This document shows, piece after piece, positions 1-9,358 of a DNA stretch of 64,000 nt. The DNA is taken from NCBI RefSeq assembly GCF_003966125.1, contig NZ_RXMA01000006.1:1-64000 (forward strand), given 5' to 3'. Made by a program: the position numbers and the translations under genes. Origin of the DNA: Azospirillum griseum. Its GTDB lineage: Bacteria; Pseudomonadota; Alphaproteobacteria; Azospirillales; Azospirillaceae. Each line of letters opens with the position of its first letter. Positions within the stretch are counted from its first letter, which is position 1. A model generated the notes under the pieces. It saw nothing but the letters and a program-made list of their open reading frames with translations, had not been told where the DNA came from and did no database searches.

Positions 1-53
1 ACCCAGCTCCCGCCATAAGGGCCGACATACAGAATCCATTTCAACGAACGCTG

Positions 54-236
54 CTACTCATCTTTTCCAAATGCGATTCCCGTGCGCAATCCTTTCAACC
101 CGCGCACCAGGCTGCGCTTTTTCTCGGCGGAGATCACATCGGTTCCCCGGATGATCTCCAGCGCGTCGCGCATCGGGTTGTCGGCGTTCAGCGGCACGAC
201 CAAGCAGCCTTTTGACTGTGGACAGAGTGGATTCAC
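54..236 (-). CDS. Small hypothetical protein (60 aa)
   Basis: I do not recognise this protein. The reading frame opens with GTG shortly after an upstream in-frame stop and has no convincing ribosome binding site. It encodes a mixed hydrophobic and basic peptide with a helical segment rich in Lys and Arg near its end and a GKDE C-terminus. The central part (NPMRDALEIIRG) looks like ordinary coding sequence. The next gene on this strand lies 126 bases upstream. It could be a genuine small protein, the tail of a decayed gene, or chance. Confidence 0.35.
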   Translation of the reverse strand: MNPLCPQSKGCLVVPLNADNPMRDALEIIRGTDVISAEKKRSLVRGLKGLRTGIAFGKDE

Positions 237-362
237 AATGACCGGAAACAGAACGGAGCGCCGCTAGTTTTCCGTAACAAATTGAAACAACCCGCAACTC
301 CCCTTCCCGCAACACCGGATCGACGACCGGGCAGACGGGTTGGGCGCGGCGCGCGCGCCGGA

Positions 363-554
363 TCAATGCTCCGTATCGGCGTCCGTCACCAGAACCAGCT
401 CGCTGCGTTCGCGGCGCAGATACGCACCGGGGCGCACCGCCCGGCGCAGGATGTCGTCGTTCAGCATCAGATGCGCGTCGGCCAGGGTCAGCGGACGCCC
501 TTCGTAATAGGCGCGACCATCGGAGTGGCGGATGTGGCGGAAGGCCAGGGTCAT
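363..554 (-). CDS. Small hypothetical protein (63 aa)
   Basis: This is a 63-residue hydrophilic protein of unknown function that begins MTLAFRHIRHSDG and ends with an acidic tail. I chose the ATG at 554 because GGGGAG lies about seven bases before it. An upstream in-frame ATG at 569 lacks such a site, and the longer frame extending to 779 is Pro- and Arg-rich in the manner of non-coding frames. A perfect 8-bp hairpin (605-612 with 618-625) sits 50 to 70 bases upstream of the start and could be in the leader. No domain is recognisable. Confidence 0.5.
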   Translation of the reverse strand: MTLAFRHIRHSDGRAYYEGRPLTLADAHLMLNDDILRRAVRPGAYLRRERSELVLVTDADTEH

Positions 555-1073
555 GACGATTCTCCCCATCGTGGTGCTGCGGGTGTCCGTGGGCGGTTGT
601 CGGTCAACGGGTGTCCAACCCGTTGGTCGGAAGAACACCGGCGCACCACCGTTTGTTCCAAGGATTTTGAACGGCCAGGGAAAAAACGGGTGATGCGTCG
701 GCGGTCTGTGCGGTGACAGCAATAGGAAGGGTGTCTGGAGGAACGCCCGCATGATGCCCGGCTTTGGGGGCCGGTCCAACGCGGGATTGCGGGAACCCGA
801 CCGTTGTCACAGGTCGCGCGCATGCGACCGATTGAACCATGCCGGTCCTTTGGTTGTGGTGCGTTTGGATGATTGTCCGGCCTGAGAACGCTGCGCGGGC
901 TTTGACTGGCAAGGGCTTGTGGCGGAGGACCACCGCGTCCCGATCATGGCCGCTTCCGGACGGTGGCGTTCGGAAAGGCTGGAAAATACGGGCGGGCGGG
1001 TCATAATGCGTGTCCGCGCCGATCTTTTTTGTCCCGGAACGACGGGTCGGGTTTGGTAAAACGGAAAGAACCT
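555..1073. other. Intergenic region between a small ORF and the EAL gene
   Basis: About 520 bases without a convincing gene. The ORFs crossing it have the Arg/Pro/Ser-rich composition of shadow frames. The only clear structure is the inverted repeat CAACGGGT (605-612) with ACCCGTTG (618-625). A possible GTG start at 963, in frame with the downstream EAL gene, would occupy its right end but has no good ribosome binding site. Confidence 0.5.
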
Positions 1074-3215
1074 GTGTTCGAGCACACGGAAAAGACCCCG
1101 CAGGATGGGAATGGTGCGATCGGCGGGGTGATTCCGCGCGATCCGGCTTTTCTCTCGTCGCTGGCGTCCAGCCTTCTGGATCACGCCGATCTGGCGCTGG
1201 TCTATCTGGATCGGGGCGGCCTGTGCCGCCACGCCGACCGTCGTTTTGCCGCCCTGCTGGACCGCACCCCGCAAGCGCTGGTGGGGATGACGCTGTCAAC
1301 CCTGGACCACCCGGTCGCCCGCGCGCTGGCCGCCGCCATGGAGTCGCTGGCGTCGGGCGTGCGGCGTTCCGCCCCGTTGGATTGCGAAACCACCGGCTGC
1401 GACGGGCAGCGCGCGATCGTCAGCGGCAATCTGCTGGCCCACACCGACGCCGACGGCGCGGTGGTGGGATGGCTCGGGCTGTTCATCGAAACCGGGGACC
1501 CGGATCGGATCGCCGATTTCGTCGCCCGTCGCGATCCGTTCGTCGCCACCCTGCTGAACGCGGCGGTCGATGGCATCATCGTGTCCGACCGGACCGGCGT
1601 GATCCGCTCGATCAACCGGGCCTGCTGCGATCTGTTCGGTTACGAGGAGGCGGAGCTGCTCGGCCAACCGATGACGGTGCTGATGCCGCCGCCCTTCGCC
1701 CGCGACCACGACAAATACGTCTCCAACTACGTCAAGACCGAACGGCCGAAGATCATCGGCATTGGCCGCGACACGCTGGGACGGCGCAAGGACGGCGCGG
1801 TGTTTCCCATCCATCTGAGCGTCGGCGAGGCGCGGATGGGCGACCGCACCACCTATGTCGGCATCATCCGTGACATCTCCGACCGGCTGGCGGCGGAACA
1901 GCGCGCCTCCTATCTGGCCCGGCACGATCCCCTGACTGGGGTTCTGACCCGCACCGCCTTCCTGGAGGAGTGCGAGGCGCTGCTGGCGAACGATCCGGTG
2001 GGGGGCGACACCGGCTTTGCCCTTTACAGCCTGGACGTGGACCAGTTCAGCGACATCAACGAGGCGTTCGGCTTCCACGTCGGCGACGCCGCGCTGAAGG
2101 CGCTGGTCAGCCGGGTGATGGAGGTGCTGCCGCCCAACACCTACATGTGCCGCATCGCCGCCGATGAATTCGCCGCGCTGGCCCGCGTCAACGGGATGGA
2201 GCACGCCCAGACGCTGGCCGATGTGCTGCACGATCGTCTGACCGCCTCGATCTACGCCGACCGGCATTGGGTGCGTCTGCGCCTGTCCGTCGGCGCGGCC
2301 TTGCAGGAGGCCGGCGCGCATTCCCTGGAAGAGTTGAACGCCAGGGCGAAGCTGGCCTTGCAGGCGGTCCAGCACGATGGCGGCAACGCCGTGTGCTTCT
2401 ACACCCCCGAAATGGCGGCGGCGGCGACCCGGCGCATGATGCTGACCATGCATCTCAACCACGCCATCGAGCGGAACGAGATGCACCTCGTCTATCAGCC
2501 CATCGTCGATGGCAAGACCGGGCGGGTGGTGTCGGCCGAAGCGCTGTTGCGCTGGACGCACGACACCTTGGGGCCGGTGTCCCCCGCCGAATTCATCCCG
2601 GTGGCGGAGGAAAGCGGCCTGATCGTGCCGTTGACCGATTGGATCCTGTCCACCGCCATCGGTCAGATGATGCGCTGGAACGCCGAGGGCGTGTTGCCGG
2701 ACCGGGTGTTCCTCAACATCTCCGGCCAGCAGTTCCTGCGCGGCAACCTGACCGCCCGCCTGGGCGAGCTGTTGAGCGGCTGCCCGGAATTGCGGCCCCA
2801 TCTGGGCTTGGAGATCACCGAGCAGGCGGCGGTGCGCGATCTGAAGGTGGCGATCAAGACCCTGGGCGAATTGTCGGCGCTGGGGATTCAGACCGCCATC
2901 GACGATTTCGGTTCCGGCTATTCCTCCCTCAGCTATGTCCAGCAATTGCCGGTGGCCAAGCTGAAGATCGACCGCGCCTTTGTCATCGACGTGCCGACCA
3001 ACCCGAAAAGCAACGCCCTGGTGCGCGCGGCGGTCGGCATGGCCCACGGCCTGGGGCTGGCCACCGTCGCCGAAGGGGTGGAGACGGAGGAGCAGCGCAA
3101 ATTCCTGGTCTCCGTCGGCTGCGACCTGTTGCAGGGCTATTTCTTCGGCCGTCCGATGACGCCGGAGGCGTTGGCCGAGATGATCCGCCAGCAACGGACG
3201 CCGACGGCGGGCTGA
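1074..3215 (+). CDS. PAS-GGDEF(degenerate)-EAL c-di-GMP phosphodiesterase
   Basis: A predicted cytoplasmic cyclic-di-GMP signalling protein of 713 aa. It has two PAS-type sensor regions (about residues 25-130 and 160-280), a GGDEF domain (about 290-440) and a C-terminal EAL domain (about 465-705). The GGDEF signature reads AADEF (about residues 362-366), so cyclase activity is probably lost. The EAL domain keeps AEALLRW, FLNIS, LEITE, DDFGSGYSS, LKIDR and EGVE, the residues expected of an active phosphodiesterase hydrolysing c-di-GMP to pGpG. I chose the GTG at 1074 because GGAAAGA lies just upstream; a GTG at 963 would add 37 residues. It stands alone and is convergent with the antiporter gene. 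Confidence 0.9.
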   Translation: MFEHTEKTPQDGNGAIGGVIPRDPAFLSSLASSLLDHADLALVYLDRGGLCRHADRRFAALLDRTPQALVGMTLSTLDHPVARALAAAMESLASGVRRSAPLDCETTGCDGQRAIVSGNLLAHTDADGAVVGWLGLFIETGDPDRIADFVARRDPFVATLLNAAVDGIIVSDRTGVIRSINRACCDLFGYEEAELLGQPMTVLMPPPFARDHDKYVSNYVKTERPKIIGIGRDTLGRRKDGAVFPIHLSVGEARMGDRTTYVGIIRDISDRLAAEQRASYLARHDPLTGVLTRTAFLEECEALLANDPVGGDTGFALYSLDVDQFSDINEAFGFHVGDAALKALVSRVMEVLPPNTYMCRIAADEFAALARVNGMEHAQTLADVLHDRLTASIYADRHWVRLRLSVGAALQEAGAHSLEELNARAKLALQAVQHDGGNAVCFYTPEMAAAATRRMMLTMHLNHAIERNEMHLVYQPIVDGKTGRVVSAEALLRWTHDTLGPVSPAEFIPVAEESGLIVPLTDWILSTAIGQMMRWNAEGVLPDRVFLNISGQQFLRGNLTARLGELLSGCPELRPHLGLEITEQAAVRDLKVAIKTLGELSALGIQTAIDDFGSGYSSLSYVQQLPVAKLKIDRAFVIDVPTNPKSNALVRAAVGMAHGLGLATVAEGVETEEQRKFLVSVGCDLLQGYFFGRPMTPEALAEMIRQQRTPTAG

Positions 3216-3308
3216 GGCGGCATCCGTTCGTCGGATTGCGCGCGTCGAAACCCGCCCGCCGGATCCCGGTCATCAGGCTGTGTGTTCAGCCGCCGGACCG
3301 CCTTCCCC

Positions 3309-5150
3309 TCAATCGTCGCCGCCGCGCCGTTCCTTCAACTGTTCGCGGCGTTTCCAACGTTCGAAGGTCTGGCGGGTCCACCAGCCGCGCAGCAGGCCCG
3401 CCCATTCGGCGGGGTGGCGGAACAGCGGGACGCGCGGCTTTGTCACCGTCGTCGGTTCCAGCGCCAAGCCGACGGAGGTGATGCCGTGGTCGTCCATGTC
3501 GCGGACGATCAATTCGACGTCGCCCATCCGCACCCGGTCGCCCAATTCGCAGGAGCCGCCGAACTCGTGCAGCAGCAGGTCGGCCAGGGTCAGCTTGGCG
3601 TTGGCCAGCGACAGCGGCAGGCCATACATCTCCGCCACCTGCTCCACCGTCGCGTCCGGGCTGAGCACGAGGTCGCCGTAGAACTCGCGGTCGTCCTGGT
3701 CCAGCGCCCGGCTGCCGCCGAACAGCTTGTCGATCAACGGCAATTGGTGGGGCGGGGCGAAGAGATAGACGTGATCGCCCGGTTGCAGCGGCTTGATCTT
3801 GTGCGGCGGAACCACCGCGTCCTCGCGGATGACCAGCGACGGGCGCGCCCAGCGCGGCAGCCGTTGCCCGCGCGCCGCCGGGCTTTTGGCGTGGACGGTG
3901 TAGGTGACAAGCTCCTGGTCGGCGTTGCCGGGCAATTCCAGCTCCACGCGCTCCACCGGGCCACGGCGCGGCGGCACGATCAGGCCCAGCCAGCGCGCCA
4001 TCGACCCGATGGTCCAGCCCTGGACCAGCAGCGACACCACGACGACGATGAAGGCGGTGTTGAACACCATCTGCCCGTTGTCCAGCCCGCCCAGCACCGG
4101 AACCAGCGCCAGCAGCAGCGACACCGCCCCGCGCAGCCCGACCCAGGCGATGAAGGTGGTTTCGTTGGCGCTGAAGCGATAGGGCAGCAGGCACAACCAC
4201 ACCGCCAGCGGGCGGGCCACCAGAATCAGCAGAAAGGCGATGGCCAGCGCGGGCAGGGCGATCTCGCCGAACTCGTGCGGGGTCGCCAGCAGCCCCAGCA
4301 TGACGAACATGACGATCTGGCTGAGCCAGGTCAGACCGGCGTGGAAGCGCCGCAGCTCCAACGCGCCGCGCAGCTTGACGTTTCCGGCGTACAGACCGGC
4401 GGCGTAGACGGCCAGATAGCCGCTGCCGCCCAGCACGTTGGTGCCGCCGAAGATGAACAGGGCAAAGGTCAGCGTCACCACCGGGTTCAGGCCGGTTTCG
4501 AACTGCGCCTTGTTGATGAAGGTGACGACGATCCAGCCGCCCACCAGCCCCAGCACCCCGCCGATCAGGACGGCGCGCAGCAGCTCCTCCACCACATGCC
4601 AGGGCGATCCCCAGCCATGGCTGGCCGCCTCCACCAGGATGATGGTCAGCATGATGGCGACGGGGTCGTTGGTCCCGGATTCGATTTCCAGGGTGGAGCG
4701 CACGCGGTCGCGCAGGGTGATGCCGCCCACGCGCAGCAGGAAGAACACCGCCGCCGCGTCGGTGGAGCTGACCGCCGCACCCACCAGCAGCGCTTCGGCC
4801 CAGGGCAGATTCATCAGGTAATGCGCGGCGGTCCCGATCACCCCGGTGGTCACGGCCACCCCGACCGTGGCCAAGGTCATCGCGGGCCAGGCGGCGGCCC
4901 GGTAGCTCGACAGCTTGGTGTCGAATCCGCTTTCGAACAGGATGACGGCCAGCGCCATCGAGCCGATCAGAAAGGCGGTCTGCGGGTCGTTGAAGGCGAT
5001 GCGGCCGATCCCGTCCTCGCCCGCCAGCAGGCCGATGCCCAGAAAGATCAACAGCAGCGGCGTGCCGATGCGCAGGGCCAGATAGCTGGTCAGCACGCTG
5101 GCGATCAGCAGGGTCGACCCGATCAAGATGATGTAGCTGACCGCCTCCAT
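3309..5150 (-). CDS. Potassium/proton antiporter, NhaP2/CvrA type (CPA1)
   Basis: A 613-aa inner-membrane cation/proton antiporter. About twelve to thirteen hydrophobic helices fill residues 1-390 and include the ESGTNDPVA segment typical of the CPA1 Na+/H+ exchanger family. A cytoplasmic TrkA-C-like domain (about 400-490) and a CorC/HlyC-type regulatory domain (about 510-590) follow. This architecture matches the K+/H+ antiporters NhaP2/CvrA, which act in potassium and volume homeostasis. The gene stands alone, transcribed toward the EAL gene, with GAGG just before the ATG. Transport specificity (K+ versus Na+) cannot be read from the sequence. Confidence 0.88.
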   Translation of the reverse strand: MEAVSYIILIGSTLLIASVLTSYLALRIGTPLLLIFLGIGLLAGEDGIGRIAFNDPQTAFLIGSMALAVILFESGFDTKLSSYRAAAWPAMTLATVGVAVTTGVIGTAAHYLMNLPWAEALLVGAAVSSTDAAAVFFLLRVGGITLRDRVRSTLEIESGTNDPVAIMLTIILVEAASHGWGSPWHVVEELLRAVLIGGVLGLVGGWIVVTFINKAQFETGLNPVVTLTFALFIFGGTNVLGGSGYLAVYAAGLYAGNVKLRGALELRRFHAGLTWLSQIVMFVMLGLLATPHEFGEIALPALAIAFLLILVARPLAVWLCLLPYRFSANETTFIAWVGLRGAVSLLLALVPVLGGLDNGQMVFNTAFIVVVVSLLVQGWTIGSMARWLGLIVPPRRGPVERVELELPGNADQELVTYTVHAKSPAARGQRLPRWARPSLVIREDAVVPPHKIKPLQPGDHVYLFAPPHQLPLIDKLFGGSRALDQDDREFYGDLVLSPDATVEQVAEMYGLPLSLANAKLTLADLLLHEFGGSCELGDRVRMGDVELIVRDMDDHGITSVGLALEPTTVTKPRVPLFRHPAEWAGLLRGWWTRQTFERWKRREQLKERRGGDD

Positions 5151-5303
5151 AAGCCTCGCACGCCATGGTCATAGGGGGCCGCCCTGTGGCGGAACCACAT
5201 GATTTTGACGGCAAGCCCCACCATCCGCAAGCTGTAGTGGTCCGGTGGGGCAAAATAATGGTTAACCGAAGGGGCAGGGCGACGACCCGCCCTGTCTTGG
5301 GAC

Positions 5304-6323
5304 TCAACGGCCCTGCGGTCCGTGGGTGTTTTCGCGGGGGCCGGTGGCGAAGACGGCCAACGCGTCGTGCAGGTCGGGCAGGGCGCGTTCCACCGCCGCC
5401 TCGCCCTCGCGGATGCAATCGTCGGCGCGGTCGAACTCGGTCAGGCCGATGTGGCCCAGGCGCGGCGCGATGTGGACGTCGGGCGGCTCCCCGGCCAGCC
5501 GGGACCGGGTGATGCGGTCGGTGACGATGCCCAGCGACGACACCATCACCCCGAACAGGCTCGGCCCCTCGTAATCGCGGCGGAAGATGCGGCGGGTCAG
5601 CGCCCCGACCATGGAGGACGCGCGGCTTTCCGGCATCTCCTCGTCGATCAGCTTCAACAGGTCGAACCCGGCGGCGGTCGGCACGGTGGCCCCCGGCTTG
5701 CGCGCCTTGCCCAGGATGTCGCCCGCCAGATTGACCGCGATCACCATTTGCGCCCCCAGCGCCCGGCAGGCCGACACCGGGACCGGGTTGACCAGCGCGC
5801 CGTCGATCATCCACCGCCCGTCGATGGCCACCGGCGGAAACACGCCGGGCAGGGAGATGGACGCGCGCATGGCGTCCACCAGATCGCCGTCCTGCACCCA
5901 CACCTCGTGGCCGGTGACGAGGTCGGTGGTGATGGCGGCGTAGGGGACCGGCAGTTCCTCGATCCGCAGATCGCCGATGTGGCGGCGCATCTCGGCGACC
6001 AGCTTGTCGCCGCCGATCAGCCCGCCGCCCTGGCGCAGGCGCAGATCGAGATAGCCGACGATCTTCAGGCGGTTGAGGCTGCGCACCCATTGTTCCAGCG
6101 CGTCGAGCTTGCCCGCCAGATGGATGCCGCCGACCAACGCCCCGACGGAGGCCCCGCAGACGATGTCCGCCTCGATCCCATAGCGTTTCAGCGCCCGCAG
6201 CACGCCGATGTGCGCCCAGCCGCGCGCCACACCGCCGCCCAGCGCGATGCCGATGCGGGGCCGGTTGCGCGGGTGGACAGGGCCATGACCGTTGTTGCCA
6301 CCCAGATTGCCGCCAAGCGCCAT
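5304..6323 (-). CDS. Patatin-like phospholipase, RssA family
   Basis: A 339-aa patatin-family serine hydrolase that probably acts on lipid acyl esters. The glycine-rich oxyanion motif (ALGGGVARG, about residues 27-35), the nucleophile elbow GASVG (Ser59) and the DGA motif supplying the catalytic Asp (about residue 174) are all present, so the Ser-Asp dyad is complete. No signal peptide is seen, as in RssA/RssA-like cytoplasmic members. The ATG at 6323 follows a good GGGGAGG ribosome binding site. The gene lies upstream of the antiporter gene on the same strand but with a 153-base gap. Its physiological substrate is unknown. Confidence 0.87.
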   Translation of the reverse strand: MALGGNLGGNNGHGPVHPRNRPRIGIALGGGVARGWAHIGVLRALKRYGIEADIVCGASVGALVGGIHLAGKLDALEQWVRSLNRLKIVGYLDLRLRQGGGLIGGDKLVAEMRRHIGDLRIEELPVPYAAITTDLVTGHEVWVQDGDLVDAMRASISLPGVFPPVAIDGRWMIDGALVNPVPVSACRALGAQMVIAVNLAGDILGKARKPGATVPTAAGFDLLKLIDEEMPESRASSMVGALTRRIFRRDYEGPSLFGVMVSSLGIVTDRITRSRLAGEPPDVHIAPRLGHIGLTEFDRADDCIREGEAAVERALPDLHDALAVFATGPRENTHGPQGR

Positions 6324-6430
6324 GGTCGCCTCCCCATCCGTTGTTCACACCGCGTTGTGGTCCACGCTTGTCATCAAGTCTGGCGCGCAGTGGTTAACGA
6401 ACCTTGGATGTGGGAGGCTACCGGTGACGA

Positions 6431-6470
6431 TGGCGGTGACGGTGGCGGTGGCGGTGGCGATGGTGGTTCG
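6431..6470. repeat. GGTGGC-type simple repeat
   Basis: A low-complexity run of GGTGGC/GGTGAC units lies immediately downstream of the solute-binding protein gene, in the gap before the patatin gene. It contains no gene. Variation in copy number here would not change either protein. Confidence 0.6.
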
Positions 6471-6477
6471 GTGTCGG

Positions 6478-7194
6478 TCAGGGCGCGGCAATCGCCCGGT
6501 TCAGCGCCTCGATGGTGTCCGGCGGCACGCTGCGGCTGCACAGCAGATAGCGGGGGTTGCCCGGCGGCATGTCGGTCAGGTTGGCCAGCACCAGCCCCTT
6601 GTCGGCCAGTTCCGGGGCCTTCAGCAACTCGCTGCCTTCCTCCGCCGCCAGGAACATCAGGTCGGCGCGGCCCGCCGCGATCATCGTTGCCATGCCGGTG
6701 TTTTCCTGGGTGGTGGAGGATTTCTCCGCCGCCGCCTTGGGCAGCCGCTCGTCGATGAACGCCCCATAGGAATAGCCGCTTTTCACCAGCACGGTGATTT
6801 TCGGATCGGCCAGCAGGCCGTCGGTGGTGGTGTGTTTGGTGGCCGGGCTGTCCTTGCGGGTCAGGATGACGGACGGCTTGTCCTGATAGATCGGCGCGGT
6901 GAAACGGCCAAAGGCCTCGCGTTCGGGATTCTTGAACCACCCGGCGGCGCAGAGCGGGCCGGAGCTGTCCTTGATCATCTGCATCTGGCGGGCGGACGGG
7001 GCCGATTCCCATTTGAAGGGAATCCCGGCCTTTTTGAACGCGGCGGCCACCGGGCTGCCGGTCAATCCGGTCACGCCGCCGCCGGATTCCACCAGATAGG
7101 GCGGGCGGACGTTGTAGAGAACGGTGATGTCCTCGGCCAGGGCCGGGGCGGCGCACGCCCACAGGGCGACGGCGGCCAGAGCAATGGTGCGCAT
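6478..7194 (-). CDS. Periplasmic solute-binding protein, family 3-like
   Basis: A 238-aa secreted protein with a clear signal peptide (hydrophobic core ALAAVALWACAAPALA, probable cleavage before Glu-Asp). The mature part resembles amino-acid-type extracellular solute-binding proteins (family 3): an opening beta strand ITVLYNVRPPYL, then alternating strands and helices with one hinge-type two-lobe pattern. I chose the ATG at 7194 because GAGGAG lies seven bases before it and the signal peptide starts there; the longer frame to 7248 adds a charged stretch unsuited to export. No permease or ATPase gene is adjacent, so it may serve a distant transporter or act as a sensor protein. Confidence 0.8.
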   Translation of the reverse strand: MRTIALAAVALWACAAPALAEDITVLYNVRPPYLVESGGGVTGLTGSPVAAAFKKAGIPFKWESAPSARQMQMIKDSSGPLCAAGWFKNPEREAFGRFTAPIYQDKPSVILTRKDSPATKHTTTDGLLADPKITVLVKSGYSYGAFIDERLPKAAAEKSSTTQENTGMATMIAAGRADLMFLAAEEGSELLKAPELADKGLVLANLTDMPPGNPRYLLCSRSVPPDTIEALNRAIAAP

Positions 7195-7417
7195 GATTCC
7201 GCTCCTCAAAAAGAACCGTTCCTGCCCAAAACGGTGGCGTTTGAACATTTATGCATCGTTAACGGACCGATTGGGATCGTTCCTACGACGCAATCGTTCC
7301 GCGAGCCGAAACAAATGGCCCCATGTCGTGGCCCGATCCTCCAGCATCGGCAAATCCACCCGCCGCCGCGCCGCCCGATGGACAAAAGCGGAGGGGATCG
7401 GTTAAGCCATCGGCGCG

Positions 7418-7436
7418 GGGATTCGGCCCGAATCCC
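7418..7436. promoter_or_regulatory. Perfect 9-bp inverted repeat upstream of ABC exporter
   Basis: GGGATTCGG and CCGAATCCC are separated by one base, just upstream of the exporter start. It could be an operator or a leader hairpin. No T-run follows, so it is not an obvious terminator. Confidence 0.35.
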
Positions 7437-7454
7437 ACCCCCGACCCCCCACGG

Positions 7455-9257
7455 ATGAACGAGAGTGCGATTGTGAGCAAAGCGAGCGGCGGGGCCTTGC
7501 GGCTGGACGCGACGACCGAACGGCTGATGCGCCGGGTGTGGCGGGAGTGGGTGCGGCCGTACCGGGCCAAGCTGGCGCTGTCCTTCCTGCTGATGGCGGT
7601 GGTGGCGGCGACGACCGGCGGCTACCCGCTGCTGATCGATCAGTCCTACGCCATGTTCTCCGCGCAGGATCGCGGCTTGGCGCTGCTGATCCCGGCCCTG
7701 ATCGTGCTGGTCACGCTGATCAAGGCGCTGTCGCTCTACGCCCAGACCGTCGTCACCAGCGACATCGTCCAGCGCATCATCTCCGACGTCCGGCTGTCGA
7801 TGTTCAGCCATCTGCTGACCGCCGACATGGCGCAGCTGCACGCCGCGCCGACGGGGTCGCTGACCTCGCGCTTCATCAACGACGTGGACGTGATCCGCAA
7901 CGCGCTGTCGCGCTCGCTCACCGGGCTGGTGCGCGACATCCTGACGGTGATCGCGCTGGTCGGGTCGATGTTCTATCTGGATTGGCTGCTGTCGCTGATC
8001 GTCTTCGTCATCTACCCCATCGCCGCCGTGCCCATCGTCAACATCGGCAAGCGGCTGCGCCGCGTGTCGCGCGACACCCAGGCGCAGATGGGCGACATGA
8101 CCTCGCTGCTGACCGAAAGCCTGTCGGGCGCGCGCATGGTCAAGACCTATTGCCTGGAGGATTACGAGCGCGCCCGCGCGGCCCGCGCCTTCGCGGACAA
8201 TTACGAACTGACCATGAAGGCCACCCGCACCCGCTCGCGCATCGACCCGATGATGGAGGTGCTGGGCGGTGTGGCGGTGGCCGGTGTCATCGCCTTTTCC
8301 GGTTTCCGCATGGCGATGGGCGAGGGGTCGGTCGGGGCCTTTTCCGGCTTTGTCGGCGCGCTGCTGATGGCGGCCCAGCCGGTGCGCGCCATCGGCACGC
8401 TGAACGCCGCCCTGCAAGAGGGGTTGGCCGCCGCCCAGCGCATCTTCGAACTGGTCGATCAGGCCCCGACCATCCAGGAACAGCCCAACGCCGCGCCGCT
8501 GGCCCTGACCAAGGGCGCGGTGGCGCTGGAGGGCGTGCGCTTTGCCTATGAGGACGGGACGGAAACCCTGAAGGGCATCGACCTGGAGGTTCCGGCGGGC
8601 AGCACCGTGGCGCTGGTCGGGCGCAGCGGGGCGGGCAAATCCACCGTCTTCAACCTGATTCCGCGCCTGTACGACGCCCAGGGCGGGCGCGTGACCATCG
8701 ACGGGCAGGACGTGCGCGGGGCCACCCTGCGCAGCCTGCGCGCGGCGGTGTCCATCGTCAGCCAGGACACGGTTCTGTTCAACGACACGGTGCGCGCCAA
8801 CATCGCCTTTGGTCGGCTCGACGCCCCGTTCGACGCCATCACCGCCGCCGCCCAGGCCGCCGCCGCCCACGACTTCATCATGACGCTGCCGGAGGGTTAC
8901 GACACCGTCATCGGCGACCGGGGCGTGAAGCTGTCGGGCGGCGAGCGTCAACGTCTGGCGCTGGCCCGCGCCTTTTTGAAGGACGCCCCGATCCTGCTGC
9001 TGGACGAGGCGACCAGCGCGCTCGACAGCGAATCCGAATGTCTGGTGCAGGCCGCGCTGGAACGGCTGACCCAGGGGCGGACCACCCTGGTCATCGCCCA
9101 CCGTCTGGCCACCGTGCGCAACGCCGACCGCATCGTGGTGATGGAGGGGGGGCGCATCCTCGAACAGGGAACCCACGACGCCCTGATCGCCGCCAACGGG
9201 GCCTACGCCCGCCTGTCCCGCCTGCAATTCGGCGAGGAGGAGGCCGGGGCGGCGTGA
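7455..9257 (+). CDS. MsbA-type ABC exporter (permease-ATPase fusion)
   Basis: A 600-aa half-transporter that would dimerise in the inner membrane. A six-helix ABC transmembrane domain spans about residues 30-330 and the nucleotide-binding domain follows. Walker A GRSGAGKST is near residue 390, the signature LSGGERQR near 492 and Walker B ILLLDEATSALD near 514, all intact. The closest family is the lipid A/multidrug exporters MsbA and related proteins, though the substrate is not proven. The start is uncertain: ATG at 7455 has no Shine-Dalgarno, whereas GTG at 7473 follows GAGAG at usable spacing; a further in-frame ATG at 7323 precedes a Pro-rich stretch and is unlikely. No lipid A biosynthesis genes are adjacent. 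Confidence 0.88.
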   Translation: MNESAIVSKASGGALRLDATTERLMRRVWREWVRPYRAKLALSFLLMAVVAATTGGYPLLIDQSYAMFSAQDRGLALLIPALIVLVTLIKALSLYAQTVVTSDIVQRIISDVRLSMFSHLLTADMAQLHAAPTGSLTSRFINDVDVIRNALSRSLTGLVRDILTVIALVGSMFYLDWLLSLIVFVIYPIAAVPIVNIGKRLRRVSRDTQAQMGDMTSLLTESLSGARMVKTYCLEDYERARAARAFADNYELTMKATRTRSRIDPMMEVLGGVAVAGVIAFSGFRMAMGEGSVGAFSGFVGALLMAAQPVRAIGTLNAALQEGLAAAQRIFELVDQAPTIQEQPNAAPLALTKGAVALEGVRFAYEDGTETLKGIDLEVPAGSTVALVGRSGAGKSTVFNLIPRLYDAQGGRVTIDGQDVRGATLRSLRAAVSIVSQDTVLFNDTVRANIAFGRLDAPFDAITAAAQAAAAHDFIMTLPEGYDTVIGDRGVKLSGGERQRLALARAFLKDAPILLLDEATSALDSESECLVQAALERLTQGRTTLVIAHRLATVRNADRIVVMEGGRILEQGTHDALIAANGAYARLSRLQFGEEEAGAA

Positions 9258-9358
9258 TCCCGCAAGGGGGCATAGCCGCCGTTTGGGTGCGTTGACTCTC
9301 CATTTTTGCTTGTGACACGATCCTGAAAGACGCGTCTCGAGCCGTTCAAGGGAGAGCC

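Noticed and set aside
3282..5174. 630-codon plus-strand frame rich in Gln, His, Arg and Gly
   Set aside because: It is the complement of the antiporter gene, with the composition typical of antisense frames in GC-rich DNA and no recognisable motif.
3286..6348. 1020-codon minus-strand frame
   Set aside because: It is an alternative frame of the antiporter and patatin genes, Arg/Pro/Gly-rich, and conflicts with two well-supported proteins.
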